A stretch of DNA of 64,000 nucleotides, taken from JAEUOS01 sp046160545 (lineage in GTDB: Bacteria; Pseudomonadota; Gammaproteobacteria; Burkholderiales; JAEUOS01). This document shows, piece after piece, positions 16,629 to 24,410 of this stretch (its first letter is position 1; every line of letters starts with the position of its first letter). The notes beneath the pieces were generated by a model. It was not told the DNA's origin. It saw only the letters and a program-made list of their open reading frames with translations, and searched no databases. Location: the NCBI GenBank assembly GCA_046160545.1, contig JBJXGS010000005.1:4559-68558 (forward strand), given 5' to 3'. The translations under genes were made by a program, and so were the position numbers.

Positions 16629-19199
16629 TCAAGGTATGGAACCCGTGGCACCACCGGTTTGCGCGGCCGTGTTCTCAGCCAGCTGGCGTCGCAACACCTT
16701 GCCCAGCGCATTGCGCGGCAGGCTGTCCATGAATGTGATGCTGGCAGGCACCGCGTGCGCGGCCAGTCGACGGCGCGCGTGCGCCAGGAGTTCGGCCGCC
16801 AGTTTTTCGGCGCTCTCGCGCGCCGGGCCGCGCCGCACCACGAAGGCGTGGATGGTCTGCGCGCTAGTCCATTGCGGCAGGCCGGCGACGGCTGCTTCCT
16901 GCACTGCCGGGTGCTCGTAGAGCACCTCCTCGATGTCGCGCGGATAGACCGGGTAGCCAGCGGAGAAGATCACGTCTTTCTTGCGGTCGATGACCGTGAA
17001 ATAACCGTCTTCATCGACCTTGGCGATGTCGCCGGTATGGAGCCAGCCGTCCTTCAGCGCCAGCGCGGTGTCCGCGGGCCGGTTCCAGTAGCCGCGCATG
17101 ACCTGCGGGCCGCGCACGATGAGTTCACCGGGCGTGTCGATGCCGACGTCCTGCCCGGTCTCGGGGTCGATGACGCGCGCTTCGGTGTCGGGTAGCGGCA
17201 GGCCGATGGTGCCGGGCCGGCGCCGCGCGCTCAAGGGGCTGACATGGGTGGCCGGGCCGGCCTCGGTCAGTCCGTAGGCCTCGACCACGCGGCCGCGGGT
17301 GAGTTTCTCGAACTCCTCCTGCACCTCCAGGGGTAGGGGTGAGCCGGAAGACACGCAGACGCGAATCGAAGCCACGCCGTACTTGCGCACCCCGGGGAAG
17401 TGGCTCAGGGCCTGGAACACCATCGGCACGGCCGGAAAGAGGGTTGGCTTTTTCGCGGCGATGGTCGTAAGCGTCTCCTCGACATCGAAGCGCGGCAGGA
17501 GGATCAGGGTCGCGCCGATGAGCGTGGCGAAGTTGACGCAGCCGGTGATGCCGTAAGAGTGCGAGAAGGGCACCACCGCCAGCACCCGCTCGTCACCCGG
17601 GCGCGCATCCGGAATCCAGTGGCGCAGCTGCAGCGCGTTGGCCGCCAGGTTGGCGTGGGTCAGCATCACTCCGGCGGGCGTACCGCCGGTGGTGCCGCTG
17701 GTGTAGGCGATTACCGCCAGGTCCTGCATGCCGGGTGCGGGCAGCGGAGCCTGGGTGCCGCGCGCGAGCACGCCGCTAAAGCCGTGAATGGTGAGTCCGG
17801 CCGGTCGCGGCGGCGCGGGCCCCGTGGCCGCACCAGGCCCGCCGATGGCAGTGCTCTTGCCAGTGAGCGTATAGAGGATGCGCTTGTGCCAGGGCAGCCA
17901 GGCCTGGAACGCTGTCAGGATCACGCGCGTCAAGCCCGCGGCGCCGGCGAGTGCCTCGATCTCGCCGCGAAACGAGGACAGGGCGATGAGCACGCGTGCG
18001 CCCGCATCCTGCAGGCGAAGGACGAGCTCATCGCGCGAAAACAGCGGATTGACGAACACCGCCACCGCGCCCAGCTTGAGCACCCCGTAGTAGGCGATCA
18101 GCGCCTGCGGCGAATTGGGCAGCACGATGGCGACCCGCTCGCCGTGGCCCACGCCCAGGCGTTCCAGGCCCGAGGCGAAGCGGTTGGAGAGCCGATTGAG
18201 CGCCCGGTAACTGATCTCGCGGCCGTAGAACTCGCACGCGCTGGTCCTGGCGAAACGCCGTGCCGCGGCCTCGAGGGTGCGCGTGATCGGCGTCGCCGGC
18301 GGCCGGATGCGATAGGGCGTGCGGTTGTCGTAGTGCTTGAGCCAGGGACGTTCGGTTTCCAGCGCGCGGGCGCGGGCGCGGCGTTGCGCGCGCTCCTCGG
18401 CCAAGCGTGCCGGGCCCAGGAAGCGCTCGATGGCGCGGTTGACTGCGTCCGGTCGTTCGACCATCACCTGGTGCGCCGAGACCGGGATCACCACCTCCTC
18501 GGCACCCGGCACCAGCTGCGCCAGCCCGCGTTGCGAGGCCTCTTCGAAGAGCAGGTCGCGCTGTCCCAGGATGATGAGGGTCGGCACGGCGATGCGTTTC
18601 AAGAGCTCCGTGCCGTCCCATACCGACAAGGCATTGCGGTTCTGCGCCGTGACCACGTGCGAAGGCGGGTACAGGCGCGCCACCGGGACGAAGCGTCGCA
18701 GCGTTGCCAGGAGCGGCGCCGGCAGGCGCAGCAGCGCGCGCCCCGCCCACTTGAGGCGAAACGCGACCGCCGAACCGATGATCACCAGGCGCTCGACGCG
18801 CTCCGGGTGGTGATTGACGAACCATGTCGAGAGTGCGCCGCCAAACGAATGCGCCACCAGCACGAAGCGCTCCGGCGCACCGACGGCCGCGAGGATGCGC
18901 TCGATGTCACCGACCAGTTCGGGCACGTCATAGCGCGTGCGCGGCGCGTCGGACAAGCCGTGGCCTCGCAGGTCCAGCGCGATGACGCGACTGTCGTAAT
19001 GAAAGTGGTCGAGCTGATGCTGCCAATAGGCGGCGCGCCCGCCGAAACCGTGGATGAATACCAGCGTGCGCAAGGCGTCGCGCGGGCCGGCATCGATGAC
19101 CGAGAAGCGCAATGGCCGCTCGCGCGGCGGCGCGCTGGATGCGTCGCCGGTTGCGGGCAGGGCAATGGTACGGCGATAAAGGTCGGCGTCGAAAGCCAC
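16629..19199 (-). CDS. Alpha/beta hydrolase fused to acyl-CoA ligase
   Basis: An 856-residue two-enzyme fusion. Residues 1 to about 262 are an alpha/beta hydrolase with oxyanion segment FIHGFGG, nucleophile S118 in VAHSFGGA, acid D215 in LGQRDLLFE and H243 in VSAHQVMVE. Residues about 285-850 are a long-chain-type AMP-forming acyl-CoA ligase: RPWLKHYD entry, FSHSYGITG, EAYGLTEAGP, GWLHTGDIA and the C-terminal catalytic lysine K834 in NALGKVLRRQL. The ATP loop is unusual: TSGTTGGTPAG (500-510) has an extra residue and Ala in place of the usual Lys. The hydrolase might release or trim an acyl group that the ligase re-activates. OleBC was considered and rejected because the nucleophile is Ser, not Asp. 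Confidence 0.88.
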   Translation of the reverse strand: MAFDADLYRRTIALPATGDASSAPPRERPLRFSVIDAGPRDALRTLVFIHGFGGRAAYWQHQLDHFHYDSRVIALDLRGHGLSDAPRTRYDVPELVGDIERILAAVGAPERFVLVAHSFGGALSTWFVNHHPERVERLVIIGSAVAFRLKWAGRALLRLPAPLLATLRRFVPVARLYPPSHVVTAQNRNALSVWDGTELLKRIAVPTLIILGQRDLLFEEASQRGLAQLVPGAEEVVIPVSAHQVMVERPDAVNRAIERFLGPARLAEERAQRRARARALETERPWLKHYDNRTPYRIRPPATPITRTLEAAARRFARTSACEFYGREISYRALNRLSNRFASGLERLGVGHGERVAIVLPNSPQALIAYYGVLKLGAVAVFVNPLFSRDELVLRLQDAGARVLIALSSFRGEIEALAGAAGLTRVILTAFQAWLPWHKRILYTLTGKSTAIGGPGAATGPAPPRPAGLTIHGFSGVLARGTQAPLPAPGMQDLAVIAYTSGTTGGTPAGVMLTHANLAANALQLRHWIPDARPGDERVLAVVPFSHSYGITGCVNFATLIGATLILLPRFDVEETLTTIAAKKPTLFPAVPMVFQALSHFPGVRKYGVASIRVCVSSGSPLPLEVQEEFEKLTRGRVVEAYGLTEAGPATHVSPLSARRRPGTIGLPLPDTEARVIDPETGQDVGIDTPGELIVRGPQVMRGYWNRPADTALALKDGWLHTGDIAKVDEDGYFTVIDRKKDVIFSAGYPVYPRDIEEVLYEHPAVQEAAVAGLPQWTSAQTIHAFVVRRGPARESAEKLAAELLAHARRRLAAHAVPASITFMDSLPRNALGKVLRRQLAENTAAQTGGATGSIP

Positions 19200-19272
19200 G
19201 GTGGCGCATCATGCACGCTCGGGGCAGGCGAGGTCAACCGCTTGGCGCGCCTACGACCGGATCGATCCGGCC

Positions 19273-19731
19273 TCAGCCGCTCTTGCGCCGCCGCTTGGCC
19301 GGGACCGCTTCATAGCCAACGAGAACGAAGGCTTCAAAGGAAAGCGGCTTGACTGCAGAGAAGTGCCGTCGATCGGCTGTCAGGATGCGCGGACATCGCA
19401 GTCGATCGGCCAGGGCCATGACCGCGCCGTCGGCCAGGCCGAGTCTCAACGCGGGATAGCGCAGGTGCAAGGCCTGAACGTAGCGGGCGTCCTCGTGGTC
19501 AAAGGCCTCGCATTCGTAGAACCCGGCGACGATGGCGTCGAGGAATTTCGTGGCTGCAGCCGGATTGACGCGCTCAGCGAGCATGTAGTCGATCTCCGAG
19601 AGGATCGCCGCGCTGACGAGACGAAGCGTGCCGGGTGCGAAAGCCGCCGCGACGAACGATGCGTGCTCGGCGCTGTCGGCGTCGTACAGCGCGACGATGC
19701 CGCTGGTGTCAAGGATCAGCGGCGACGCCAC
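19273..19731 (-). CDS. PIN-domain toxin (second toxin-antitoxin pair)
   Basis: This encodes 152 residues. PIN acidic residues are D8 (LILDTSGIVAL), E46 (ILSEIDYML), D101 (LGLADGAVMALA) and D120 (ILTADRRHF). The L-x-D-T-S-x-[IL] opening is typical of VapC-like endoribonucleases. Its start lies inside the last 16 bases of the antitoxin gene, so it is translationally coupled. A basic C-terminal tail (PAKRRRKSG) extends beyond the PIN fold and could help RNA binding; that is inference. It is unrelated in detail to the PIN toxin near 4.4 kb, which has a different antitoxin class. Confidence 0.85.
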   Translation of the reverse strand: MASPLILDTSGIVALYDADSAEHASFVAAAFAPGTLRLVSAAILSEIDYMLAERVNPAAATKFLDAIVAGFYECEAFDHEDARYVQALHLRYPALRLGLADGAVMALADRLRCPRILTADRRHFSAVKPLSFEAFVLVGYEAVPAKRRRKSG

Positions 19732-19961
19732 GATCCCGAGCGCGCCGCATTGGCCAGGATTTCGCGGGTGCGTGACGCGGTGTCGGCGCGGCCGCTGCGA
19801 AATTCGCCGATGCCCGGCGGAAGTGCGGGGCGCGAGTTTTCGACCTCGTAGCGCGCGACGGCTTCGCGCAGCACCTGGGCCTGGGTCAGGCCGGTGCGAC
19901 GTGCGAGGCTGCGCAGCCGCATGCGGGTCTCTTCGTCGAAGAATACGGTGGTTCGGATCAT
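19716..19961 (-). CDS. Ribbon-helix-helix (CopG-like) antitoxin
   Basis: The 81-residue protein opens MIRTTVFFDEETRMRLRSLA, a beta-strand plus helix pattern of ribbon-helix-helix DNA-binding antitoxins, followed by RTGLTQAQVLREAVARYE as the second helix. The C-terminal part should wrap the PIN toxin. I chose the ATG at 19961, which gives this standard N-terminus; the frame extends 14 codons upstream but through the palindromic operator. The operator lies 24 bases upstream, consistent with autoregulation. Confidence 0.8.
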   Translation of the reverse strand: MIRTTVFFDEETRMRLRSLARRTGLTQAQVLREAVARYEVENSRPALPPGIGEFRSGRADTASRTREILANAARSGSWRRR

Positions 19962-19984
19962 GGCTCGGACGGATCGCAAGCTAT

Positions 19985-20016
19985 GGGGATTCCATACTAC
20001 CATATATGGAATCCCC
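19985..20016 (-). promoter_or_regulatory. Palindromic operator of the RHH/PIN module
   Basis: A perfect 12-base inverted repeat GGGGATTCCATA (19985-19996) / TATGGAATCCCC (20005-20016) is separated by 8 bases. It lies 24 bases upstream of the antitoxin ATG and contains TA-rich -10-like sequence. No T-tract follows on the minus strand, so a terminator is less likely than an operator. Confidence 0.6.
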
Positions 20017-20052
20017 GGTTTCCGACCGGATGTGCTCCGCCCCTGGCCCGTA

Positions 20053-20442
20053 TCAGGCCTGCCGCTCGACGAACTCGATGCCCTTCAAGCTGATCGCCGC
20101 TGACTTTGTGCCCCCATGACGTTCCAGGCGCACAAAGTCCAGTGTTTTCATGCGCATCAGGCGCGGCAGGACAAAGCCCAGGAGTTCGGCGTCGGGATAG
20201 GCCGCCGCGCCGGGGAACACCGCGCGTGCCAGATCTGGCAGCGGGTGGCGCTGTTCGGAGCGCGCATACAGCGCCTTGAGGATGCTGGTCTGCAACTTGT
20301 CCAGACGAATGGCTTCGGTGGGCAGCAAGGGTTCGGGGATGGTGGAGATCAAGCGGGAAGCGTAGCGCGCCGCTGCAACGTCCTGGGCTTGAATAGCCTG
20401 GGAATCCTGCGTCGTTTCGGCGGAACTGTCCGCTGGACTCAT
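20053..20442 (-). CDS. Unidentified small protein coupled to yaeQ, winged-helix-like
   Basis: This 129-residue protein starts at an ATG that overlaps the yaeQ stop (ATGA), which favours 20442 over an ATG three codons earlier. The N-terminal 40 residues are polar and low in complexity. From residue 45 on there is a helix-rich part (LDKLQTSILKALYARSEQ) and a strand pair near the end (RHGGTKSAAISLKGIEFVE), compatible with a small winged-helix fold, though no family is recognised. Coupling to yaeQ suggests a shared role. The stop lies 36 bases before the palindromic operator of the toxin-antitoxin pair. Confidence 0.6.
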   Translation of the reverse strand: MSPADSSAETTQDSQAIQAQDVAAARYASRLISTIPEPLLPTEAIRLDKLQTSILKALYARSEQRHPLPDLARAVFPGAAAYPDAELLGFVLPRLMRMKTLDFVRLERHGGTKSAAISLKGIEFVERQA

Positions 20443-20975
20443 GTGCGCCATGCGGCCAGCTCCACCTGCACCTGCGCGTTTGCGCTACGCAGCCACACTT
20501 CACCATCCTGGATGGTGCATTGCAGGTCCATCGAGCGTTCAGCCATGCCAGCGAGTTCACGCGCGGTGTCGGCGTCGATCGCCTGCACCGACAGATTGCG
20601 CGCGCGAGCAAGCTCGGGGCCGGTGTCCTTCCACCACTTGGCGGCACTGGCTGAGTAGGGATACACGGTGACCCGGGAGGCTTTGCCACAGGCCTTGAGG
20701 ACGGCACGCGGGTCTGGCTGGCCGACTTCGATCCAGTGGCGGATGGCACCGGTCAGGTCCGCCTCAACCAGGTCGGGCTCGGCCACGTCCGAGAGCCCGC
20801 GCCCAAACGCCAGGGACTCGCCGGCATTGAGCGCGAAGGCCAGCACACGCACCATCATGCGTTCTGCGGTCTCGGAGGGGTGGCAGGCGATGGTCAGCGC
20901 ATGGTCGGCGTAGTAGTGCCGGTCCATGTCGGCCACTTGCAGAGCGGCCTTGTAGATCGTGGATTTCAGGGCCAA
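20439..20975 (-). CDS. yaeQ: YaeQ family protein
   Basis: YaeQ is a conserved proteobacterial protein with a PD-(D/E)XK-nuclease-like fold and no firmly known function. Family motifs are strong: ALKSTIYKAALQVADMDRHY at the N-terminus, HPSETAERMMVRVLAFALNA, LTGAIRHWIEVGQPDPR and VTVYPYSASAAKWW. I take a TTG start at 20975, which gives 178 residues, close to the usual length near 181. ATG codons further upstream would add a non-conserved extension that overlaps alkB. There is no clear ribosome-binding site before the TTG. It is divergent from alkB, with the alkB Shine-Dalgarno sequence beginning at the very next base. Confidence 0.88.
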   Translation of the reverse strand: MALKSTIYKAALQVADMDRHYYADHALTIACHPSETAERMMVRVLAFALNAGESLAFGRGLSDVAEPDLVEADLTGAIRHWIEVGQPDPRAVLKACGKASRVTVYPYSASAAKWWKDTGPELARARNLSVQAIDADTARELAGMAERSMDLQCTIQDGEVWLRSANAQVQVELAAWRT

Positions 20976-20985
20976 GGGAGGAAAA

Positions 20986-22125
20986 ATGCGCAGGAAGAGG
21001 CATGCATCATGCCCTAGAATCGATCGCATGCGCAGCGATGTTGCCGCGACCTCTCCAACCCTGCCTGCCGGCGCGCCGCTCGGCTGGCAGGACATGCGCC
21101 ATCTGTTGCTGGTCGCGCTCTTGACACTGCCCTTCGCGGGTCAGGCGGCGGGCGCGTCTGGGGTGCTGTCGCTGGCCTTCCTGGTGGTGATCGCCGTCAT
21201 CGACCTGATCATCGGAGATCGTCCGTCGGCGGCCGTGCCGCGCGCCTGGCCCGGGCCGCGTCAAGCCTTCCATTCCGCGTTCCTCTACCTCTATGCCTTG
21301 GCGCAGTTCGCCCTCATCGGCTGGGGCCTGATGGTGGCCGCCGGCAAGCCGGACCTGTCCGGCGCGCTGTGGATGGGTGTGGCGATCGGTTTCATCAGCG
21401 GCGGTTTCGGCATCACCATCGCCCATGAGTTGGGGCACCGCGCATCGCGCTTCGACCGCGTGCTATCCCAGGTCATGCTGCTCTCCGTCTGCTACGCGCA
21501 CTTCTACATTGAACACAATCGTGGGCACCACGCGCGGGTGGCAACACCTGGCGACCCCGCCAGCGCGCACCTGGGTGAATCGTTCTACCGTTTCTTCCCG
21601 CGCACAGTCTTCGGCAGTTTTGCGCATGCATGGCGCCTGGAGGCGCTGCGCCTGTCGGCGCATGGCCGCAGCGCATGGGGTCCTCAGAACCGCATGGTCC
21701 ATTACATGGCGGCGCAGATTGCGCTGTGCGCGGCGGCCATCTACTGGGGCGGAATCAACGGACTGGCGTTTTTCCTGTTCCAGAGCTTCGTCGCCTTCAC
21801 CCTCCTGGAGCTGGTCAACTACGTCGAGCACTACGGGCTTAAGCGAGAGCGCAACGCCGACGGGCGTTACGAGCCGGTGGCGCCGCATCACTCGTGGAAC
21901 TCGGACACCTGGTTCGGCAACGCGATCCTGGTCAACCTGCAACGCCACTCCGACCACCATGCCGACTCGTCGCGCCCCTACGAAACCCTGCGCTCGATCG
22001 AAGCCGCGCCGCAGCTGCCGACCGGCTACGCCGGCATGATTCTCCTGGCACTGGCGCCACCCCTGTGGTTCCGGGTGATGGACCCGCGGGTGGCGCGCTG
22101 GGCCGCAAAGAGGACTGCGCCGTAG
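20986..22125 (+). CDS. alkB: Alkane 1-monooxygenase (membrane diiron hydroxylase)
   Basis: This 379-residue integral membrane enzyme hydroxylates the terminal carbon of n-alkanes, using electrons from rubredoxin. All histidine motifs are visible: HELGH (147-151), EHNRGHH (176-182), the NYVEHYGLKR block and LQRHSDHH (318-325). Several hydrophobic helices precede and lie between them. The ATG at 20986 has a strong GGGAGG four bases upstream; the ATG at 21028 is an alternative without one. No rubredoxin, rubredoxin reductase or alkane regulator gene is in the window. The acyl-CoA ligases nearby (16.6 and 22.9 kb) could act on the resulting fatty acids; that link is inference. Confidence 0.93.
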   Translation: MRRKRHASCPRIDRMRSDVAATSPTLPAGAPLGWQDMRHLLLVALLTLPFAGQAAGASGVLSLAFLVVIAVIDLIIGDRPSAAVPRAWPGPRQAFHSAFLYLYALAQFALIGWGLMVAAGKPDLSGALWMGVAIGFISGGFGITIAHELGHRASRFDRVLSQVMLLSVCYAHFYIEHNRGHHARVATPGDPASAHLGESFYRFFPRTVFGSFAHAWRLEALRLSAHGRSAWGPQNRMVHYMAAQIALCAAAIYWGGINGLAFFLFQSFVAFTLLELVNYVEHYGLKRERNADGRYEPVAPHHSWNSDTWFGNAILVNLQRHSDHHADSSRPYETLRSIEAAPQLPTGYAGMILLALAPPLWFRVMDPRVARWAAKRTAP

Positions 22126-22228
22126 GTTTTGACGAGCTGCTTGACGCTTTTCCGCGTCGTTGGCACCATGTGCCCCCGCCGTTGAGCCGCAGGCTCGCCC
22201 GGCGCGCCCAACAGAGGAGAGAGTAACC

Positions 22229-22804
22229 ATGGCCAGTCGCAAGCCCGCCGTACGCAAGACAGCCGCGCGCAAGTCCGCCGGCAAGACCCCTCGCAAGGCG
22301 GCCAAACCCGCCTTCACCCTGACGAGCCCCGACTTTCGCTCCGGCGGCAGCATCGCCATGGAGCAGGTCTTTGGCGGCTTTGGCTGCACCGGCCAGAACA
22401 TCTCGCCGGCCCTCTCGTGGTCCGGCGCTCCGGCGGGCACCAAGAGCTTCGCGTTGATGGTGCACGATCCGGATGCGCCGACCGGTGGCGCCGGCTGGTG
22501 GCACTGGCTGGTCTTGAACATCCCGGCTGGCGCGACCGGCCTGCCCAAGAACGCCGGCACGGCCGACGGTGCCAATCTCCCGGCCGGCGCGGTCCAGGTG
22601 ACGACCGACTTCGGCGGCCCGGGCTGGGGCGGCCCCTGCCCGCCGGTCGGTGACAAGGCGCATCGCTACAACTTCACGCTCTATGCCCTGTCGGTGGACA
22701 AGCTCGACGTCGCCGGCGCCAGCGCATCCCTGGTCGGCTACATGGTCAACGGCAATGCCATCGGGCGCGCGACGCGACAGGGCAAGTTCGCACGCAAGAA
22801 GTAG
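22229..22804 (+). CDS. YbhB/YbcL-type PEBP protein with a basic N-terminal tail
   Basis: This 191-residue protein is of the phosphatidylethanolamine-binding (Raf kinase inhibitor-like) family. The core runs from about residue 30: FTLTSPDF, NISPALSWSGAPAGTKSFAL, MVHDPDAP, WWHWLVLNIP and GGPCPPVGDKAHRYNFTLYAL, which line the anion-binding pocket. The first 28 residues are an Ala/Lys/Arg/Pro tail (K-P-A-V-R-K-T-A-A-R-K-S pattern) like histone H1 tails. This extension is not part of the standard bacterial protein and might bind nucleic acid or membrane. GGAGAGAG sits a few bases before the ATG. No signal peptide is seen, so it is probably cytoplasmic. Confidence 0.85.
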   Translation: MASRKPAVRKTAARKSAGKTPRKAAKPAFTLTSPDFRSGGSIAMEQVFGGFGCTGQNISPALSWSGAPAGTKSFALMVHDPDAPTGGAGWWHWLVLNIPAGATGLPKNAGTADGANLPAGAVQVTTDFGGPGWGGPCPPVGDKAHRYNFTLYALSVDKLDVAGASASLVGYMVNGNAIGRATRQGKFARKK

Positions 22805-22868
22805 CTTGCCGGCGGGCCGCGCGGCGAGGCGGTAGCATCCGGGTCTCTTTATTCATGAGACCGTTTCG

Positions 22869-24392
22869 ATGCCCGCCACGCTGATCTTCGGCACGCAGAC
22901 AATTCCACCCGAGCAGGTGGAAGAACGCGCGGCCCGCACCGCTTCGGCGCTGGCCGCGCACGGCATCGGTGAAGATGCCGTGGTGGCGCTGATGCTGAGA
23001 AACGAGCCTGCGTTCATCGACATCATGCTCGCGGCGCGGCGCCTGGGCGCGTATCACTGTCCGATCAACTGGCACTTCAAGGCTGCCGAGGCCGGACACA
23101 TCCTGCGCGACTCCGGTGCGGCAATCCTGATCGTGCATGCCGACCTGCTGCCGCAGATCGCCGACGCCATCCCGGCGCAGCTGCCGGTGATCGTGGTGCG
23201 TCCGGAAGAGGCGACGGTCGAGGCCTGCGGGCTCGACGCGGCGACCTGGCCGGCGCATGCACTCGGCTGGGCCGACTGGATCGGGCAACACCCGCCGTGG
23301 CTTGAGGCGCCCCGTTCGCCGCGCGGGCTGATCGCCTATACCTCGGGGACCACCGGTGTGCCCAAGGGTGTCAAGCGCCGCCCGGCGACGCCCGAGATGC
23401 TCGCCGCCGGCGCAGCGCTGGCGCTCGAGATCAACGGCATCGGCCCCGGCATGCGTGCCCTGTGCTCGGCGCCGATGTACCACAGCGCGCCCAACACCTA
23501 TTCGTCCCAGACCACGCAGAACGGTGCGCTCCTGGTGCTGGAATCCAAGTTCGACGCCGAACGCACGCTGGCCTTGATCGAGGCGCATCGCCTCACGCAC
23601 GCCTACCTGGTCCCGACCATGTATGTGCGCATGCTGCGCCTGCCGGAGGCGGTGCGGCGCAAGTACGACCTGTCGTCGATGAGCTTCGTCGCCTCCACCG
23701 GGTCGCCGTGCGCGCCGGATGTCAAGCGCGCCATGATCGACTGGTGGGGCCCGGTGATCCACGAGAGTTACGCGTCGAGCGAGTCGGGCTACATCACCCA
23801 CATCAGCGCCGAAGAGTGGCTCAGGAAACCGGGTTCTGCGGGGCGGCCGGCGACCAACGGCACGGTGCGCATCTACGACGAGGCGGGCATGCCCCTGCCG
23901 CCCGGCGTGGTGGGCCTCATCTATTGCCGCCAGCCGGCCTATCCGGACTTCGACTACAACCACCAGAGCGACGCGCGCCGCGCGATGGAGCGCGACGGTC
24001 TGGTGTGCCTGGGCGACATGGGCTGGCTCGATGCCGACGGCTACCTCTATGTCTCGGACCGCAAGTCCGACATGGTCATCGCCGGCGGGGTCAACATCTA
24101 TCCCGCCGAGATCGAGGCGGTGCTGATCGGCATGGACGGCGTTGCCGATTGCGCGGTATTCGGCATTCCCCATGAAGAATTTGGTGAGGCACTGGCGGCG
24201 GCGGTCGAGTTGCGCCCCGGGGCCGAATTGACCCCGGAGGCAGTGCGCGTGTGGCTGGGTGAGCGCATCGCCGGCTACAAGGTGCCCCGCGTGGTGACCT
24301 TCCACACCGCGCTGCCGCGCGAGGACAGCGGCAAGATCTTCAAGCGGCGCTTGAAGGCGCCTTACTGGGACCGCGCCGGTCGAAACATCTGA
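22869..24392 (+). CDS. AMP-forming acyl-CoA synthetase
   Basis: This encodes 507 residues. It catalyses ATP-dependent CoA ligation of a carboxylic acid. The ATP loop is canonical (AYTSGTTGVPKGV, about residues 156-168), followed by SYASSESG, the hinge region GDMGWLDADGYLYVSDRKSDMV, GVNIYPAEIE and the C-terminal catalytic lysine in EDSGKIFKRRL. Unlike longer ligases it begins with only a short N-terminal region before the core. The substrate is not readable; medium-chain or cyclic acids are common for such short enzymes. It follows the PEBP gene by 64 bases and converges with the OsmC-like gene, with 18 bases between stops. Confidence 0.92.
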   Translation: MPATLIFGTQTIPPEQVEERAARTASALAAHGIGEDAVVALMLRNEPAFIDIMLAARRLGAYHCPINWHFKAAEAGHILRDSGAAILIVHADLLPQIADAIPAQLPVIVVRPEEATVEACGLDAATWPAHALGWADWIGQHPPWLEAPRSPRGLIAYTSGTTGVPKGVKRRPATPEMLAAGAALALEINGIGPGMRALCSAPMYHSAPNTYSSQTTQNGALLVLESKFDAERTLALIEAHRLTHAYLVPTMYVRMLRLPEAVRRKYDLSSMSFVASTGSPCAPDVKRAMIDWWGPVIHESYASSESGYITHISAEEWLRKPGSAGRPATNGTVRIYDEAGMPLPPGVVGLIYCRQPAYPDFDYNHQSDARRAMERDGLVCLGDMGWLDADGYLYVSDRKSDMVIAGGVNIYPAEIEAVLIGMDGVADCAVFGIPHEEFGEALAAAVELRPGAELTPEAVRVWLGERIAGYKVPRVVTFHTALPREDSGKIFKRRLKAPYWDRAGRNI

Positions 24393-24410
24393 GATACCGA
24401 GCGGCGTGCG

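Noticed and set aside
16629..19199. OleBC olefin-biosynthesis fusion
   Set aside because: The architecture is similar, but the hydrolase nucleophile is Ser (HSFGG) where OleB uses Asp, and no OleA or OleD gene is near.
17400..19352. 650-codon open frame on the plus strand opposite the hydrolase/ligase fusion
   Set aside because: No recognisable fold, Arg/Gln-rich, fully antisense to a well-supported gene.
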